This document shows, in pieces, positions 8,124 to 17,372 of a stretch of DNA of 35,937 nt (within the stretch, counting starts at the first letter, position 1; the number at the start of each line of letters is the position of its first letter). The notes beneath the pieces are model-generated. The model worked only from the letters and a program-made list of their open reading frames with translations. It did not search any database and had not been told where the DNA came from. The stretch comes from Ignavibacteriales bacterium (GTDB lineage: Bacteria; Bacteroidota; Ignavibacteria; Ignavibacteriales; Ignavibacteriaceae): positions 1 to 35,937 of the forward strand of contig JAAYVN010000084.1 in NCBI GenBank assembly GCA_012517155.1, written 5' to 3'. Made by a program: the position numbers and the translations under genes.

Positions 8124-11100
8124 TTATTCTTTATTTTCTTTCAGGACAGAATCCGATGTTCCGGTTTTCAGGAGTTTGATTATGAACTCTGTCGTTTCGG
8201 TATTCTGTTTATTAAGGTAGATATCCCCGCCAATGCCGGATATGAATTTTTTAGCCATCTTTAAGCCAAGTCCCATACCTGACTTTTTCGTTGAAAAATC
8301 AGGATCAAATATGCGGTCTTTTAAGTAATCAGGAATTCCGGTTCCATTATCCGATACAGAAATAATAAAAAAGTTATCTTCATCAAAGAGAGTTATATTA
8401 ATAATATTGGCTCTTGCCTGTATAGAATTTCTGACGATATTAATAAAGACTCTTCTAAGATTATTTTCATCTGCTTCAATAACGGCAGTATCAAGATCAG
8501 AGGAAAAACGAATGGATATTTTTTCGTGTATGAAAAGGTTAACCACTTCATTAACAGTATGGACAAGATTGATATTGGTCAAATTAATTCCGGGCATGCG
8601 GGCAAAGCGTGAGAATTCGGAGGCAATCTGACTGAGTGTATCAATCTGCTGAAGAACGGTATTAGTAACCTTTTGAAAGATGACGTCGAAATTTTTGCCT
8701 GCGTCTTTGTAGGAAGCGATAAGCTGTTGAACGGCAAGTTTCATGGGGGTAAGGGGGTTTTTAATTTCATGCGCCACCTGTTTAGCCATTTCCCTCCAAG
8801 CGCTTTCCCTTTCCAATTCAGCCAATTCATGCTGATTTCGTTTAATTTCCGAGGTCATATAATTAAAGCCATCAATAAGATCTTTGATCTCGCCAAACTC
8901 AACTTTTTCAACCCGAACATTCAGATCACCATGGGCGACCGAGTTCGTAGCATTAGTAAGATTACGGATTGGGGCAGAGATTTTACCAGCCAGCATTGTG
9001 CTGACAAGGATTATAATAAGTATTGCAACAGAGTACGAGCCAAAAATAAAAACATCTATTTCGAGTGGAGAGAAGGGATTATCGAGTTTATTAAAAATAT
9101 CATTGACCTCGATAATATATGAACGGTTGTTTATCCTTGCCTTTCTATAAAAGGAGTGATACTCAACATTCTCGTATTTATTTTTCACGAAGTCCTCATT
9201 TAATCCTATCAGACGGAGAGATTGAAGAGGTAAAGGATTGAGGAGATCGGGAATAATTCCAGCAGCCAAAAGGTCATAATTAGTTGTAAATGCAATACGA
9301 GAAGAATCGTAGAAATTGTAAGAAATTTTTAATTCCTTATGAGCTTTTTCAACTGCGGTTAAAACACTTCTATCGGGGTTGTTTTTTAACTGAGTCTTAA
9401 TGTGTTCTTCAATCAGAGTTGCTTTTTCGCGAAGTGAGGAGCGGACGAGATTTTCACTCTTTTCAGATACGCTAAAGCGGTTATAAATTGCAAGAGCAAG
9501 AAGAGGGATAAGAGAAATAATTAAGAAAGAGGTAAGTAACTGACTCTTAAAAGTGAAGCGGAGTTTTTTAAGTTCCTGCAGATTTTTAATAAGCGAAATA
9601 AAAATAAGAACCACAAGAAATATACTATGGAGAATGAAAAGTTTGAGGAAGTTAAAGACACTCCATTCAAGATCTTTTTCTTTGAGGGTGACGACTATGT
9701 GGTTAGTATCCTTCCCGATAATCTGTCTAAGAGCAAAAAGGACATGATCCTCGTTATTAATTTTTGCCTCACTCCATAGCTCGCCCAATTCATTATAAGT
9801 GCCCGTCCGGATCAGATCAATAACCTGTCTGTCCAAAAACAGATCAGATCTATAAGGAGTGACTTCGCGGTTAGAGAGAGAAAAAATATTTGCTGAAGTA
9901 GAAGAAATATCCCGTTTACGTTTATCAGAATAGAGAAGTTTATGCACATCAGGGACAGCAGAGGAGGGATGTTTAACAACAACCGTTGCGCAGATGTAAC
10001 CAATCTTTTTATTCCGATCTTTTATGGGAATAATTCCCGAAACAATTTTTTCTCCTGTTTCATTATTTATGAGGTCAAATGTTTTCAATTCATCTGCCGG
10101 CAAAGCGAGAGCTATCTGAGGAACGAGGTCTTTTTCCGGGAGTCCAGTTGAGAAGCTGCCGACAATTTTCCGATTTTTATCAAGAATAGTAATTGCAGAG
10201 GAGACATCTTCATTTCTCATAGCGCTTCGTGACCAGACCCAGAAGGCGAGGGAATTAAAGTCGGTTTCCCTTCCCAACAAGCCGTCAACCAATTCCTCCG
10301 AAGAATAAGATTCAAGCAATGCCTCACCAACAAGAAAAGTGCGAAGGCTTTCATTTTGGCGATTGATGTTATACGCAATAGTCCGCAAAGACTCTTTTTC
10401 CTGAAGGAGGTTAAAATAATTAAGGTATGAGATGCTAATTATTGATGAGAAAACAATAATGGTAAGGTAATCAACAGTTTTTATTGTTGCTTGTCGTGAT
10501 ATTTTAAAGGAGACCAGGAAAAGTAAAAACAAGGTCAGGAAAAGCAATGTGGGAGTTATCAATGGTTCAGACTGAGCGAAGGAGTAGATAAGGAAACCGA
10601 CCAAATAAATAATTGCAAAGAAACCAACATAGACTGTAAACTGAAATTTGTTTTTTGTCTGAAGCCAGGAAAAATTATGAGCAAGCAACAGAACAATAAG
10701 CAAAGCAATCGACGAAGCGAGAAGCAGAAGTGAAAAATTCATAAACAAAATAATAAAATCGGGGAGAAGATCACTTCCAGCGAAGTAATTCAAAGAAGAA
10801 TCATAGATAATGCTTTTTATGGAAGCAGAAAGAATTCTGATAAATCCAAACACAAAAAAAGCAGTGACAGGAATCAGAATAAAGAAGGAGGAGCGATTTT
10901 TATTCCGGGCATAATGAGTGAAATAATTAGAATATTGATTGGAGAGGTACAAAATCACAGCCAGAAATGCTACAGCAGTCATAAAGAGTTCAAGGGGGGA
11001 TTTAACAATTCCCCCACCCATAGAAGAAGAGAAATGAGAAGGATCAGATAGTTCCTGCCAAACCAAATTAGCGGGGATATCAAGGTAATAAAGGATAAAG

Positions 11101-12020
11101 CGTAAGAAGAGAATATATATAATAAAGAGGGCTATTTTCAGAGACCGAAACTTTAATTTTTTGTAATCACTTTTTAGTCCGAAGCCAAGCATTAAGAAAG
11201 CGAGAACCAGGAGGAGGGACTGAACCGATGAAATTTTATCCCGGAAGGAATTAAGTTCCAAATTAAGTGTTGGAACTGCAACAGTAACCAATCCGATTTT
11301 TTCTCCCCGGTTATTAAGAATTTCAAAGGAAGAGTTTCTTCCATCCTTTGAATTGGACTTAGAAGGATTATAAGTAATAGCAATATTAGTTTGAAATTTA
11401 TCTTCAAGCTCAGAAGTGAAGCTATAGCCAGTTTGTCTGCCGATTTCGAATGTGTATTTTTTTTCAAGAAGTTTTTCGAAGGAAAGCCAGTACTTTGAAT
11501 TATCAATAATAACAGAATCAAAAAAAGCAAGAGTTGTTTTTAAGGGAGTGGTTTTAAAGAAAGTGATTCCGGTACCTGAATTGCCGGGAGGGGGTACAGG
11601 TTTCCGAGTAGTTATATTGTTATTCCAAGCCCTAAGATTTCCGATACTGTCGTAGAGAGCGATTTCGTAATTAAGGAAAGAGGGGTCATTTAACTTGCGA
11701 AAGAGAAATTTTCTCAAAGACTCGTCTGATGCTGGTTGATCATTTATCAAGTTAAATTTAGCTTTTTGTGCATCGGATACGAGTTGAGACTGAAGAATTT
11801 CGAACTGTTTTAAAGTGCCGGTTTTATTTTCCAGAATTTTTCCAGCCAGAATTTGCTCCCAGTTATCCTTTTTTTGATTTATAAGGTAAGGGCCGGCGAT
11901 AGCAATAAGAAGGAAGCCAATAAGAAGCAGAAGGACGAAAGTAAGAAATTTTCTTTCTCCCGAAAAGTATTGCCGAATTTTTTTCTGAATTATCTTATAG
12001 TTAGCTGAGAGATTGTCCAC
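8124..12020 (-). CDS. large NtrY-like membrane sensor histidine kinase
   Basis: A 1298-residue kinase, far longer than typical NtrY. Visible order: transmembrane helix 24-44; extracytoplasmic region 45-264; about eight membrane helices between 265 and 537; second extracytoplasmic region 540-790; helix 791-811; helix 826-846; third outside region 847-990; helix 991-1011; HAMP 1011-1065. Then the H-box with His1084 (VAHEIKNPLTPMKL), N-box Asn1198, DNGTGI (1224-1229), FDPDF and GMGLGL (1248-1253). The H-box and ATPase are complete, so it should autophosphorylate. No response regulator is encoded in the window. The start is GTG at 12020, overlapping the DUF4783 gene by 31 bases; no better start is nearby and the ribosome site is weak. 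The signal it senses is unknown. Confidence 0.9.
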   Translation of the reverse strand: MDNLSANYKIIQKKIRQYFSGERKFLTFVLLLLIGFLLIAIAGPYLINQKKDNWEQILAGKILENKTGTLKQFEILQSQLVSDAQKAKFNLINDQPASDESLRKFLFRKLNDPSFLNYEIALYDSIGNLRAWNNNITTRKPVPPPGNSGTGITFFKTTPLKTTLAFFDSVIIDNSKYWLSFEKLLEKKYTFEIGRQTGYSFTSELEDKFQTNIAITYNPSKSNSKDGRNSSFEILNNRGEKIGLVTVAVPTLNLELNSFRDKISSVQSLLLVLAFLMLGFGLKSDYKKLKFRSLKIALFIIYILFLRFILYYLDIPANLVWQELSDPSHFSSSMGGGIVKSPLELFMTAVAFLAVILYLSNQYSNYFTHYARNKNRSSFFILIPVTAFFVFGFIRILSASIKSIIYDSSLNYFAGSDLLPDFIILFMNFSLLLLASSIALLIVLLLAHNFSWLQTKNKFQFTVYVGFFAIIYLVGFLIYSFAQSEPLITPTLLFLTLFLLFLVSFKISRQATIKTVDYLTIIVFSSIISISYLNYFNLLQEKESLRTIAYNINRQNESLRTFLVGEALLESYSSEELVDGLLGRETDFNSLAFWVWSRSAMRNEDVSSAITILDKNRKIVGSFSTGLPEKDLVPQIALALPADELKTFDLINNETGEKIVSGIIPIKDRNKKIGYICATVVVKHPSSAVPDVHKLLYSDKRKRDISSTSANIFSLSNREVTPYRSDLFLDRQVIDLIRTGTYNELGELWSEAKINNEDHVLFALRQIIGKDTNHIVVTLKEKDLEWSVFNFLKLFILHSIFLVVLIFISLIKNLQELKKLRFTFKSQLLTSFLIISLIPLLALAIYNRFSVSEKSENLVRSSLREKATLIEEHIKTQLKNNPDRSVLTAVEKAHKELKISYNFYDSSRIAFTTNYDLLAAGIIPDLLNPLPLQSLRLIGLNEDFVKNKYENVEYHSFYRKARINNRSYIIEVNDIFNKLDNPFSPLEIDVFIFGSYSVAILIIILVSTMLAGKISAPIRNLTNATNSVAHGDLNVRVEKVEFGEIKDLIDGFNYMTSEIKRNQHELAELERESAWREMAKQVAHEIKNPLTPMKLAVQQLIASYKDAGKNFDVIFQKVTNTVLQQIDTLSQIASEFSRFARMPGINLTNINLVHTVNEVVNLFIHEKISIRFSSDLDTAVIEADENNLRRVFINIVRNSIQARANIINITLFDEDNFFIISVSDNGTGIPDYLKDRIFDPDFSTKKSGMGLGLKMAKKFISGIGGDIYLNKQNTETTEFIIKLLKTGTSDSVLKENKE

Positions 12021-12457
12021 TTATTACCCGAATATTCCAAAGATAAAAACACCTGAGCAGTTTCCTTTTTATTCCTTAATTCATAGGTCAGCACACCAGT
12101 TGCATAAGGATTTTTATTGATAACGACACTTGTGTAGCGAAAAGTTACCGATTTATTGACTTTGAATAAATCCTGCAGGATATAATAAGTTTGACTTTGG
12201 CTATAATAACCCCTAACGCCATTTAACAAGCTAAGATAAGTTTGCGAAGACAGATGAGATGATAAGAGATTAACATTTCCAGCCGACAGCCCATTTTCGA
12301 TATCAGCAAAAGTTTTTTCCAGCAACTGCTTGTTTTGTATCTGAATATCAAGTACAGAATTGATATCAGGCACAGACCCGGAATTTCCGGCAGCAGGAAA
12401 GAAGAAAACCGGAAACGTTAAAAGAGAAAAAACGACAAATATTAAAAAGTATTTCAT
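11990..12457 (-). CDS. DUF4783 family secreted protein
   Basis: A 155-residue protein with a signal peptide (residues 1 to about 24). The mature part has the layout of DUF4783, a small NTF2-like fold in Bacteroidota: a helix with the sense of ADIENGLSAGNVNLLSSHLS, the segment GYYSQSQTYYILQDLF, then strands ATGVLTYELRN and WTISQLTIR at the end. Function is unknown. It is the first gene of the unit with the sensor kinase, whose start lies inside its last codons, so the two are probably translated together. A periplasmic partner for the kinase's outside regions is a reasonable guess only. The possible -7 element TAATTTTG lies 30 bases upstream. Confidence 0.75.
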   Translation of the reverse strand: MKYFLIFVVFSLLTFPVFFFPAAGNSGSVPDINSVLDIQIQNKQLLEKTFADIENGLSAGNVNLLSSHLSSQTYLSLLNGVRGYYSQSQTYYILQDLFKVNKSVTFRYTSVVINKNPYATGVLTYELRNKKETAQVFLSLEYSGNKWTISQLTIR

Positions 12458-12486
12458 TATTAATCAAACTTATTCGATTTCAGATA

Positions 12487-12494
12487 CAAAATTA
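12487..12494 (-). promoter_or_regulatory. possible -7 element for the DUF4783-kinase-helicase unit
   Basis: TAATTTTG (minus strand) matches TAnnTTTG and is the best candidate in the 119-base gap before the DUF4783 gene. No TTG is found 19-20 bases upstream, so support is partial. Confidence 0.3.
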
Positions 12495-12534
12495 CAAATA
12501 AATCAGGAGAATCCCTTGATAATCGGGATTAAAG

Positions 12535-12560
12535 AAAAAAAATCCCGGCGAGCCGGGATT
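12535..12560 (-). terminator. strong intrinsic terminator of the fibronectin-III lipoprotein gene
   Basis: AATCCCGGC (12541-12549) and GCCGGGATT (12552-12560) form a 9-bp stem with a tight GA loop. On the minus strand it ends in eight T in a row (12542 to 12535). It starts 16 bases after the stop codon. The T-flanked AT ends could also let it act on the plus strand. Confidence 0.88.
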
Positions 12561-12576
12561 TTTGTTTTGCTCCTCA

Positions 12577-13383
12577 TTAACGTATCCACGATCTATAGAG
12601 AGTTTTACGTTCAGTAAGATTCTTGCCATTTTTGAGCTGAGGATTACCCTCAACCGTCTGATATGCCCAGTCAAAAACAATTCTTTCAGGAGTAATATTA
12701 CTTACTCTAATTTTAGCGAAGTGGTTATCCCAAGTCCAAATGACGTAGGTATGTCCAATCTGAGCAATTACATCCTTTGTAGGAGACCAACCGGCTAAAG
12801 GAGCTTCGGGGATATCCCAAATATCGACAGTTTTTCCCATATCACGAATATCAGTATCATCCCAGACATCAAGGTAATAGGTACCATTATAATTTTCAAA
12901 GAAGAAGTCAGCATCTAGGTGGTCATAAGGAACGACCTTGTATTTTCTGAAAGAATACCCGGAATTATTAGGGAAATTGAGATAATCAAAAACAATCTGG
13001 TTAAAACCTTCAGGTCGCGGAGTTGCATAAGCCAGGTCATAGCTGAGATCACTTTCATTTCCGTTAAAGTCGTATGCTGCGACCGCATAATAGTATTTTA
13101 CACCATTGCTAGCGCCATAGTCAACAAACATTGTTTTTTTGGTGGAACCGAGCAAATAGTATTCACCATCATAGTCATAACTATAGTAAACATTATATCC
13201 GGCCAGATCATCATCCCGATTTGCATCCCAGGAGAGGTCAACCCTCTGATCGCCATTAAGGACGGAAAGACCGGAGGGAGGAGCCGGCGGATCATAGTCG
13301 TAATAATAGTAGTCGTTTACTTTACACCCTACAAAAAGAAGGGGAATTAAAAGAGCGATCAATATATATTTTTTTGTTTTCAT
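12577..13383 (-). CDS. lipoprotein with fibronectin type III domain
   Basis: A 268-residue protein. The signal peptide ends in LLFVGC, with the lipid-carrying cysteine at residue 20. A tyrosine- and aspartate-rich linker (24-33, YYYYDYD) leads into a fibronectin type III domain at about 33-123 (APPSGLSV, VDLSWDAN, YNVYYS, YYYAVAAYD). The remaining 145 residues are rich in Asp, Tyr and Trp and form an unassigned beta-rich domain. GAGGTG lies 5 bases before the ATG. It is a single-gene unit between a 134-base spacer and a strong terminator. A cell-surface or periplasmic binding role is likely; no enzyme motif is seen. A Bacteroidota-type promoter could not be placed with confidence upstream. 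Confidence 0.8.
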   Translation of the reverse strand: MKTKKYILIALLIPLLFVGCKVNDYYYYDYDPPAPPSGLSVLNGDQRVDLSWDANRDDDLAGYNVYYSYDYDGEYYLLGSTKKTMFVDYGASNGVKYYYAVAAYDFNGNESDLSYDLAYATPRPEGFNQIVFDYLNFPNNSGYSFRKYKVVPYDHLDADFFFENYNGTYYLDVWDDTDIRDMGKTVDIWDIPEAPLAGWSPTKDVIAQIGHTYVIWTWDNHFAKIRVSNITPERIVFDWAYQTVEGNPQLKNGKNLTERKTLYRSWIR

Positions 13384-13517
13384 TTTACACCTCGTGAATC
13401 TACAACAGGCTATTCAATTTGAATGCCAAAAAATAATATGCAAAAAATGAAAATAATAAGGACTTTGATAGAGAGAAATGTCTGCAAAAGAGTTCAGAGT
13501 GTACAGTTTTTTAGATA

Positions 13518-14369
13518 TTATTGGATTTCGAGGGTTTCCAAATGAACGAGAATATTCTTGATAAAGGATTCTTCCTCAAGGGTTGCCGGTTCATCATACT
13601 CCACAAGCACAAACACAGAAGGAGAGATTTTAACCCGATATTGCATAAAACTTTCGTCTGGTGAAGTATCGAAGCCATAAGCGACAGGAAAATCACCGGG
13701 TGACGGATTATTTACAAAATTCACGAGTGAAATATTAAGGTAACTCTGGGAAAGCGGGATAGAAAGAGAGTAAACCAAATAGTTTTGATAGTTTTGGAAA
13801 TAGTCAACGAGAGAGGTGGCAGCATTTTGAAGGGCTAATATTCCTTTATAAAGTTTGAGATTCCGGAGGTGATCTTTAAATAAATTGTGGTTGAATAATC
13901 CAGGGAGAGTAAAATGAGCGACACCTATATTTTCAAGCAGTAATTTAGCGATGGAAAGAGCAATTTGCTGTTCATGTACAGTTCCAGAAGAATTAACAAT
14001 TGAGATATAGTGGTTTCCGGATAAGAGTTGAAGCTGATAACGGGACTGACAATTCTCAACAGGAATGTCAGAAAGAGGGGAACATTTAAAGTGTGAGATA
14101 GAATAAATGCCAAAAGCGGATTCCGAGTCAGACATTTCGTAATCTTCTACTCTTATAGTAAAAGAATCAACCCGGAGTTCGGTGAAATGGAGAATATTAA
14201 AACCGTATTCAAGATAGAGGTCTGCCCCACCGTTGATATGACCCCAGAGGCTCTCCTTCGAAAATTCGGCAGAACGAAGTACCTTGCAATTTTTCAGCGA
14301 GGAAAAATCCTGAGATAAAGAAGTAATGGAAAGAAGAAAGGAACCAACAATTAAAATGAGAGAGCGCAT
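13518..14369 (-). CDS. DUF6599 family exported protein
   Basis: A 283-residue protein with an N-terminal signal peptide (to about residue 20). It carries the DUF6599 signature: a helix-strand start with WGHINGGADLYLEYGF, the block YEMSDSESAFGIYSIS, then RYQLQLLSGNHYISIV. Its function is unknown. The start at 14369 is chosen because it follows the DUF362 stop codon by one base (TGATATG) and begins a signal peptide; an upstream in-frame ATG would place 41 residues inside the DUF362 gene. It is the last gene of the long minus-strand run. No clear terminator hairpin is seen in the 134 bases after it. The pairing with DUF362 suggests a shared process. Confidence 0.75.
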   Translation of the reverse strand: MRSLILIVGSFLLSITSLSQDFSSLKNCKVLRSAEFSKESLWGHINGGADLYLEYGFNILHFTELRVDSFTIRVEDYEMSDSESAFGIYSISHFKCSPLSDIPVENCQSRYQLQLLSGNHYISIVNSSGTVHEQQIALSIAKLLLENIGVAHFTLPGLFNHNLFKDHLRNLKLYKGILALQNAATSLVDYFQNYQNYLVYSLSIPLSQSYLNISLVNFVNNPSPGDFPVAYGFDTSPDESFMQYRVKISPSVFVLVEYDEPATLEEESFIKNILVHLETLEIQ

Positions 14370-14370
14370 A

Positions 14371-15516
14371 TCAGACTGAAATAGTTTTAAGATTAATTTT
14401 TTCAATATCAGAGATTCCAAGAGACAGCTTTGAAGCCAGTTCCATGAAGCGACGACCGCGGGGATTATCGGTTTGCTGAATCTTTTCATCAATTCTTTTT
14501 TTTATGACGATATCATACCCAATTCTATCCACTGCAACCGGATCCGTACCAATTAACACAGTGTTGAAGTTACAGAAAAAGTTGGGATTAGCACCGGGTC
14601 CACCATCAAAACATCCCTTAATACCATCCACAATATTAAGAACGACCTTATCGCGAAGCGGGGGAAATGCGGGTACTTCCGCACATGTTTCTGCCCAAAG
14701 TTGTTTATGGAGTCTTCCGGTATTTGAGACAGCGCCATAAGCAAGATTTTTCAGGCACAAAGTAACAGAGGCACCTGCGTTTTTAAGAATCGGGATATTA
14801 ATAACCTTGTCGACCATTTGAGTTAAGATTTTAGAGAAATAGGAATATCTGCCCTCGTTAACCATATAGGGGATTGTTTCCGCATCATATTTTTCTTCGG
14901 TATCTGCCCAATAGAACCAATCTTTATCGATCATATTTTCGCCGTAGAGTTTGCCATCTTTATCGTAGAAAGAGCCGGAGGGGTCTTTTTGTTCTGTGCC
15001 AATAACAGTAATTCCAGGGAAATTATCAGAAATAAAACCGCACTCGTGCATTTCGAATTCACGCCTATCCCAAATAAGGATATTCTTTCGGCTGATACCA
15101 GATTCTTCGAGCTGGCGGATAATTGCTTTTGTAATTTCGAGACTTGTAGATAAAGAAGGACCAGCAACCGGATTCACCTTGAGGCCGATACGGTCAGTAT
15201 CAGAGAAAAACTTATGATATGCATTTTTTATATTTTTCTCACCTGTAAGACTGAGCATTCCAGCGGCAACCATTTGGTAAACGACATCTTCAGAAATTTT
15301 TTCATCAACTATTGCTTTAGGGTTATTAACCCGAACAACCTTTCCGGGATACTTTCCGGGGAGGGAATTTTGAGTACGGGGGTATTTCAGAGCTTCTTCA
15401 ATATTTGTTTTGGGTTTCGTATCGTCAGATGCAAGTGTTGGTTGTGATATTGCGGGGGATACAGAAAGTCCGAGTCCACAAACGGCGGATATTTTAACAA
15501 AGTCTCTTCTTTTCAT
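14371..15516 (-). CDS. DUF362 domain protein with twin-arginine signal
   Basis: A 381-residue protein. The N end MKRRDFVKIS plus a hydrophobic stretch and SPAIS is a twin-arginine export signal, so it is probably folded, perhaps with a cofactor, before crossing to the periplasm. The body matches DUF362: RIGLKVNPVAGP, an ILIWDRREFEMHECGF segment, KVINIPILKNAGASVTLCLKN and a C-terminal VLIGTDPVAVDRIGYDI. No CxxCxxC ferredoxin motif is present, unlike the DUF362 proteins fused to iron-sulfur domains. The biochemical role is unknown. GGAG lies 8 bases before the ATG. A 74-base gap with a possible promoter precedes it, and the DUF6599 gene follows directly. Confidence 0.85.
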   Translation of the reverse strand: MKRRDFVKISAVCGLGLSVSPAISQPTLASDDTKPKTNIEEALKYPRTQNSLPGKYPGKVVRVNNPKAIVDEKISEDVVYQMVAAGMLSLTGEKNIKNAYHKFFSDTDRIGLKVNPVAGPSLSTSLEITKAIIRQLEESGISRKNILIWDRREFEMHECGFISDNFPGITVIGTEQKDPSGSFYDKDGKLYGENMIDKDWFYWADTEEKYDAETIPYMVNEGRYSYFSKILTQMVDKVINIPILKNAGASVTLCLKNLAYGAVSNTGRLHKQLWAETCAEVPAFPPLRDKVVLNIVDGIKGCFDGGPGANPNFFCNFNTVLIGTDPVAVDRIGYDIVIKKRIDEKIQQTDNPRGRRFMELASKLSLGISDIEKINLKTISV

Positions 15517-15549
15517 TGCACAAACTCCAATCAGATAAAAATCATACTA

Positions 15550-15579
15550 CAAATTTATGAAAATTAAATTAAATAGCAG
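15550..15579 (-). promoter_or_regulatory. possible promoter for DUF362-DUF6599
   Basis: TAAATTTG (15557-15550, minus strand) fits the -7 consensus. CTG rather than TTG sits 19 bases upstream. The 74-base gap is the largest within the minus-strand run from 25555 to 13518, which favours an internal start here. Confidence 0.3.
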
Positions 15580-15590
15580 TTATACGGGAG

Positions 15591-17372
15591 TTAAAATTCA
15601 TTCACAATACCGAAATGAATTTTACCTTCGCTAAATGAATCCCCCTTAGCCATGGCAAAACTAACGCTAAGAACACCAAGGCCAGTTTCGAGATTAATAC
15701 CGAGTCCGTATCCCGATTTATAAGCAGAGGATTCTTCGACCTTCAGTAATGAATCGGCTTTGCGGAGATAATAACCGGTATCGAAAAAAGAAAAGAGATA
15801 AGTTCTGCGGGAGAGAAGGAAGCGATATTCAAGATTTCCCCAAAGAACCCTTGAGCCAAGGAACTGATTTTCGCGATAACCACGGAGGCTATTAGTACCA
15901 CCAAGGCGGTAAAGGTCGCTTATTTCAAGGTGGGAACCACGGAGTTCACGACCAAAAAGACCTACGGCTATAACCTGCCGGTTAAAGATCTCCCAGAAGT
16001 AACTAAAGTCAACAGAGAGTCTCTGAAGGTTAATACTTCTTTCAAAATTCTGAGGAATGAACTCTTCCGGACCGTTGATTTTTTTCAAAGAATAGAGATA
16101 GGAGTTTATGAAAAGAAGACCAGATGTAGGGGAGAAGGGGTCATTGCGGGTATCAATTCTGAAGTTCAAGCCCGTCAGGACAAGTGAAGAATTAAAAACT
16201 ATAAAACGAGGGACATCAGAGATGGTTGGAATAACAGATTCGCTACCGAATGTTAAAGCAAAAGTAATTTCATTTGTAGCGAGGAACTCAATATATGCGT
16301 CGAATTTACGCTGGACGTAAGTAGTATCCTGTTTCTTTTGAAAGAAACCGCCGCCAATATTAAAGGGGTAAGAAAAAATATAAGGTTCAAGATATTTCAG
16401 TTCAAGTTCCTGAGAGAACATATCAAGTTTCTGCCACCGAACAGAAGCAGCCCGTCCAGTGCCGAACAGATTGCGAAGACTTATATTAACCAGACCCGTA
16501 ACATAACCATCTCCCTCTTTTCCGGAGGGGACATAACCAATAATTCCGTCAAAATTGTTAGTATTTCGTTCTTTAACTGAGATACGAAGGATACCTTCAT
16601 TACGGGAGTTGAAATAGAATTCCGGTTCCGGGACAGGCTCGAAGAATCGGAGGCGATTGAGAAGACGAGGGATGTCCGATATTTTAGAGTAAGAGTAGTT
16701 TTCGCCTTCAGTGATTTTTATTTCACGAGTAATCACATAAGCTTTAGTTGATGAGTTACCGACAATTTCTATTTTATTAAATCTACCGAGCAATCCATAG
16801 TCGAGGAGAAGAGTAATATCGGCAGAGTAATTAGCTGATGAAGAATCGGGATCTATGAATATACTTTTAACAGTAATTTTTGCAAATGGATAACCCTGTT
16901 TTTCAAGTTCGTCAATATATAAAGAAATCAGTTGTTCAAATTGTACGGGAACGAAAGGTTCTTCGAGCAAAGAATAGACTTCCTGATAAAGTTGAATAAG
17001 TTCAGGAGAAGAGGAAGTATCGGCGCCTGTAAACTTCAAAGACCTAATTATGGCAAGAGGACCTTCTTTAAGGAAAAGCTGCAGGGAAGCTCGAGAAGAA
17101 TCGTCTGAAAAAAGGGGAGCAATAGAATCTATTTCCGAGAAGAAGTAACCATTAGCGGATAAATATTCAGAAATCCTATTTTGGACTGTATCCCGGTAAC
17201 CGGGAAAGAGAGAAGACCGGGGGGGTAAATCAATCCAACGGAGATAAGTTTCGTCCGAGAATGCAGAATTTCCCTGAATGGAAATTGAGGAGAGAATCTG
17301 CGGTTGCAGGCGAAAAGAAAGAGCAAGAAAGAAAACAATAAAAAAAGTGAATTTATCTCTGAGGGGTGACAT
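15591..17372 (-). CDS. BamA/TamA-family outer membrane protein (Omp85)
   Basis: A 593-residue Omp85 protein predicted to insert or export proteins at the outer membrane. After a signal peptide (to about residue 24) come three POTRA-like domains, at about 27-105, 106-195 and 198-270. A C-terminal beta barrel runs from about 275 to 593. The barrel contains the loop-6 motif RGY (497-499, within LGGTNSLRGYREN) and ends in Phe, as outer membrane barrels do. It is shorter than BamA, which has five POTRA domains, and closer in size to TamA or FtsQ-type variants. ATG at 17372 is preferred over the adjacent TTG at 17375. It overlaps the sugar kinase gene by 20 bases. No BAM lipoprotein or skp gene adjoins it. 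Confidence 0.88.
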   Translation of the reverse strand: MSPLRDKFTFFIVFFLALSFRLQPQILSSISIQGNSAFSDETYLRWIDLPPRSSLFPGYRDTVQNRISEYLSANGYFFSEIDSIAPLFSDDSSRASLQLFLKEGPLAIIRSLKFTGADTSSSPELIQLYQEVYSLLEEPFVPVQFEQLISLYIDELEKQGYPFAKITVKSIFIDPDSSSANYSADITLLLDYGLLGRFNKIEIVGNSSTKAYVITREIKITEGENYSYSKISDIPRLLNRLRFFEPVPEPEFYFNSRNEGILRISVKERNTNNFDGIIGYVPSGKEGDGYVTGLVNISLRNLFGTGRAASVRWQKLDMFSQELELKYLEPYIFSYPFNIGGGFFQKKQDTTYVQRKFDAYIEFLATNEITFALTFGSESVIPTISDVPRFIVFNSSLVLTGLNFRIDTRNDPFSPTSGLLFINSYLYSLKKINGPEEFIPQNFERSINLQRLSVDFSYFWEIFNRQVIAVGLFGRELRGSHLEISDLYRLGGTNSLRGYRENQFLGSRVLWGNLEYRFLLSRRTYLFSFFDTGYYLRKADSLLKVEESSAYKSGYGLGINLETGLGVLSVSFAMAKGDSFSEGKIHFGIVNEF

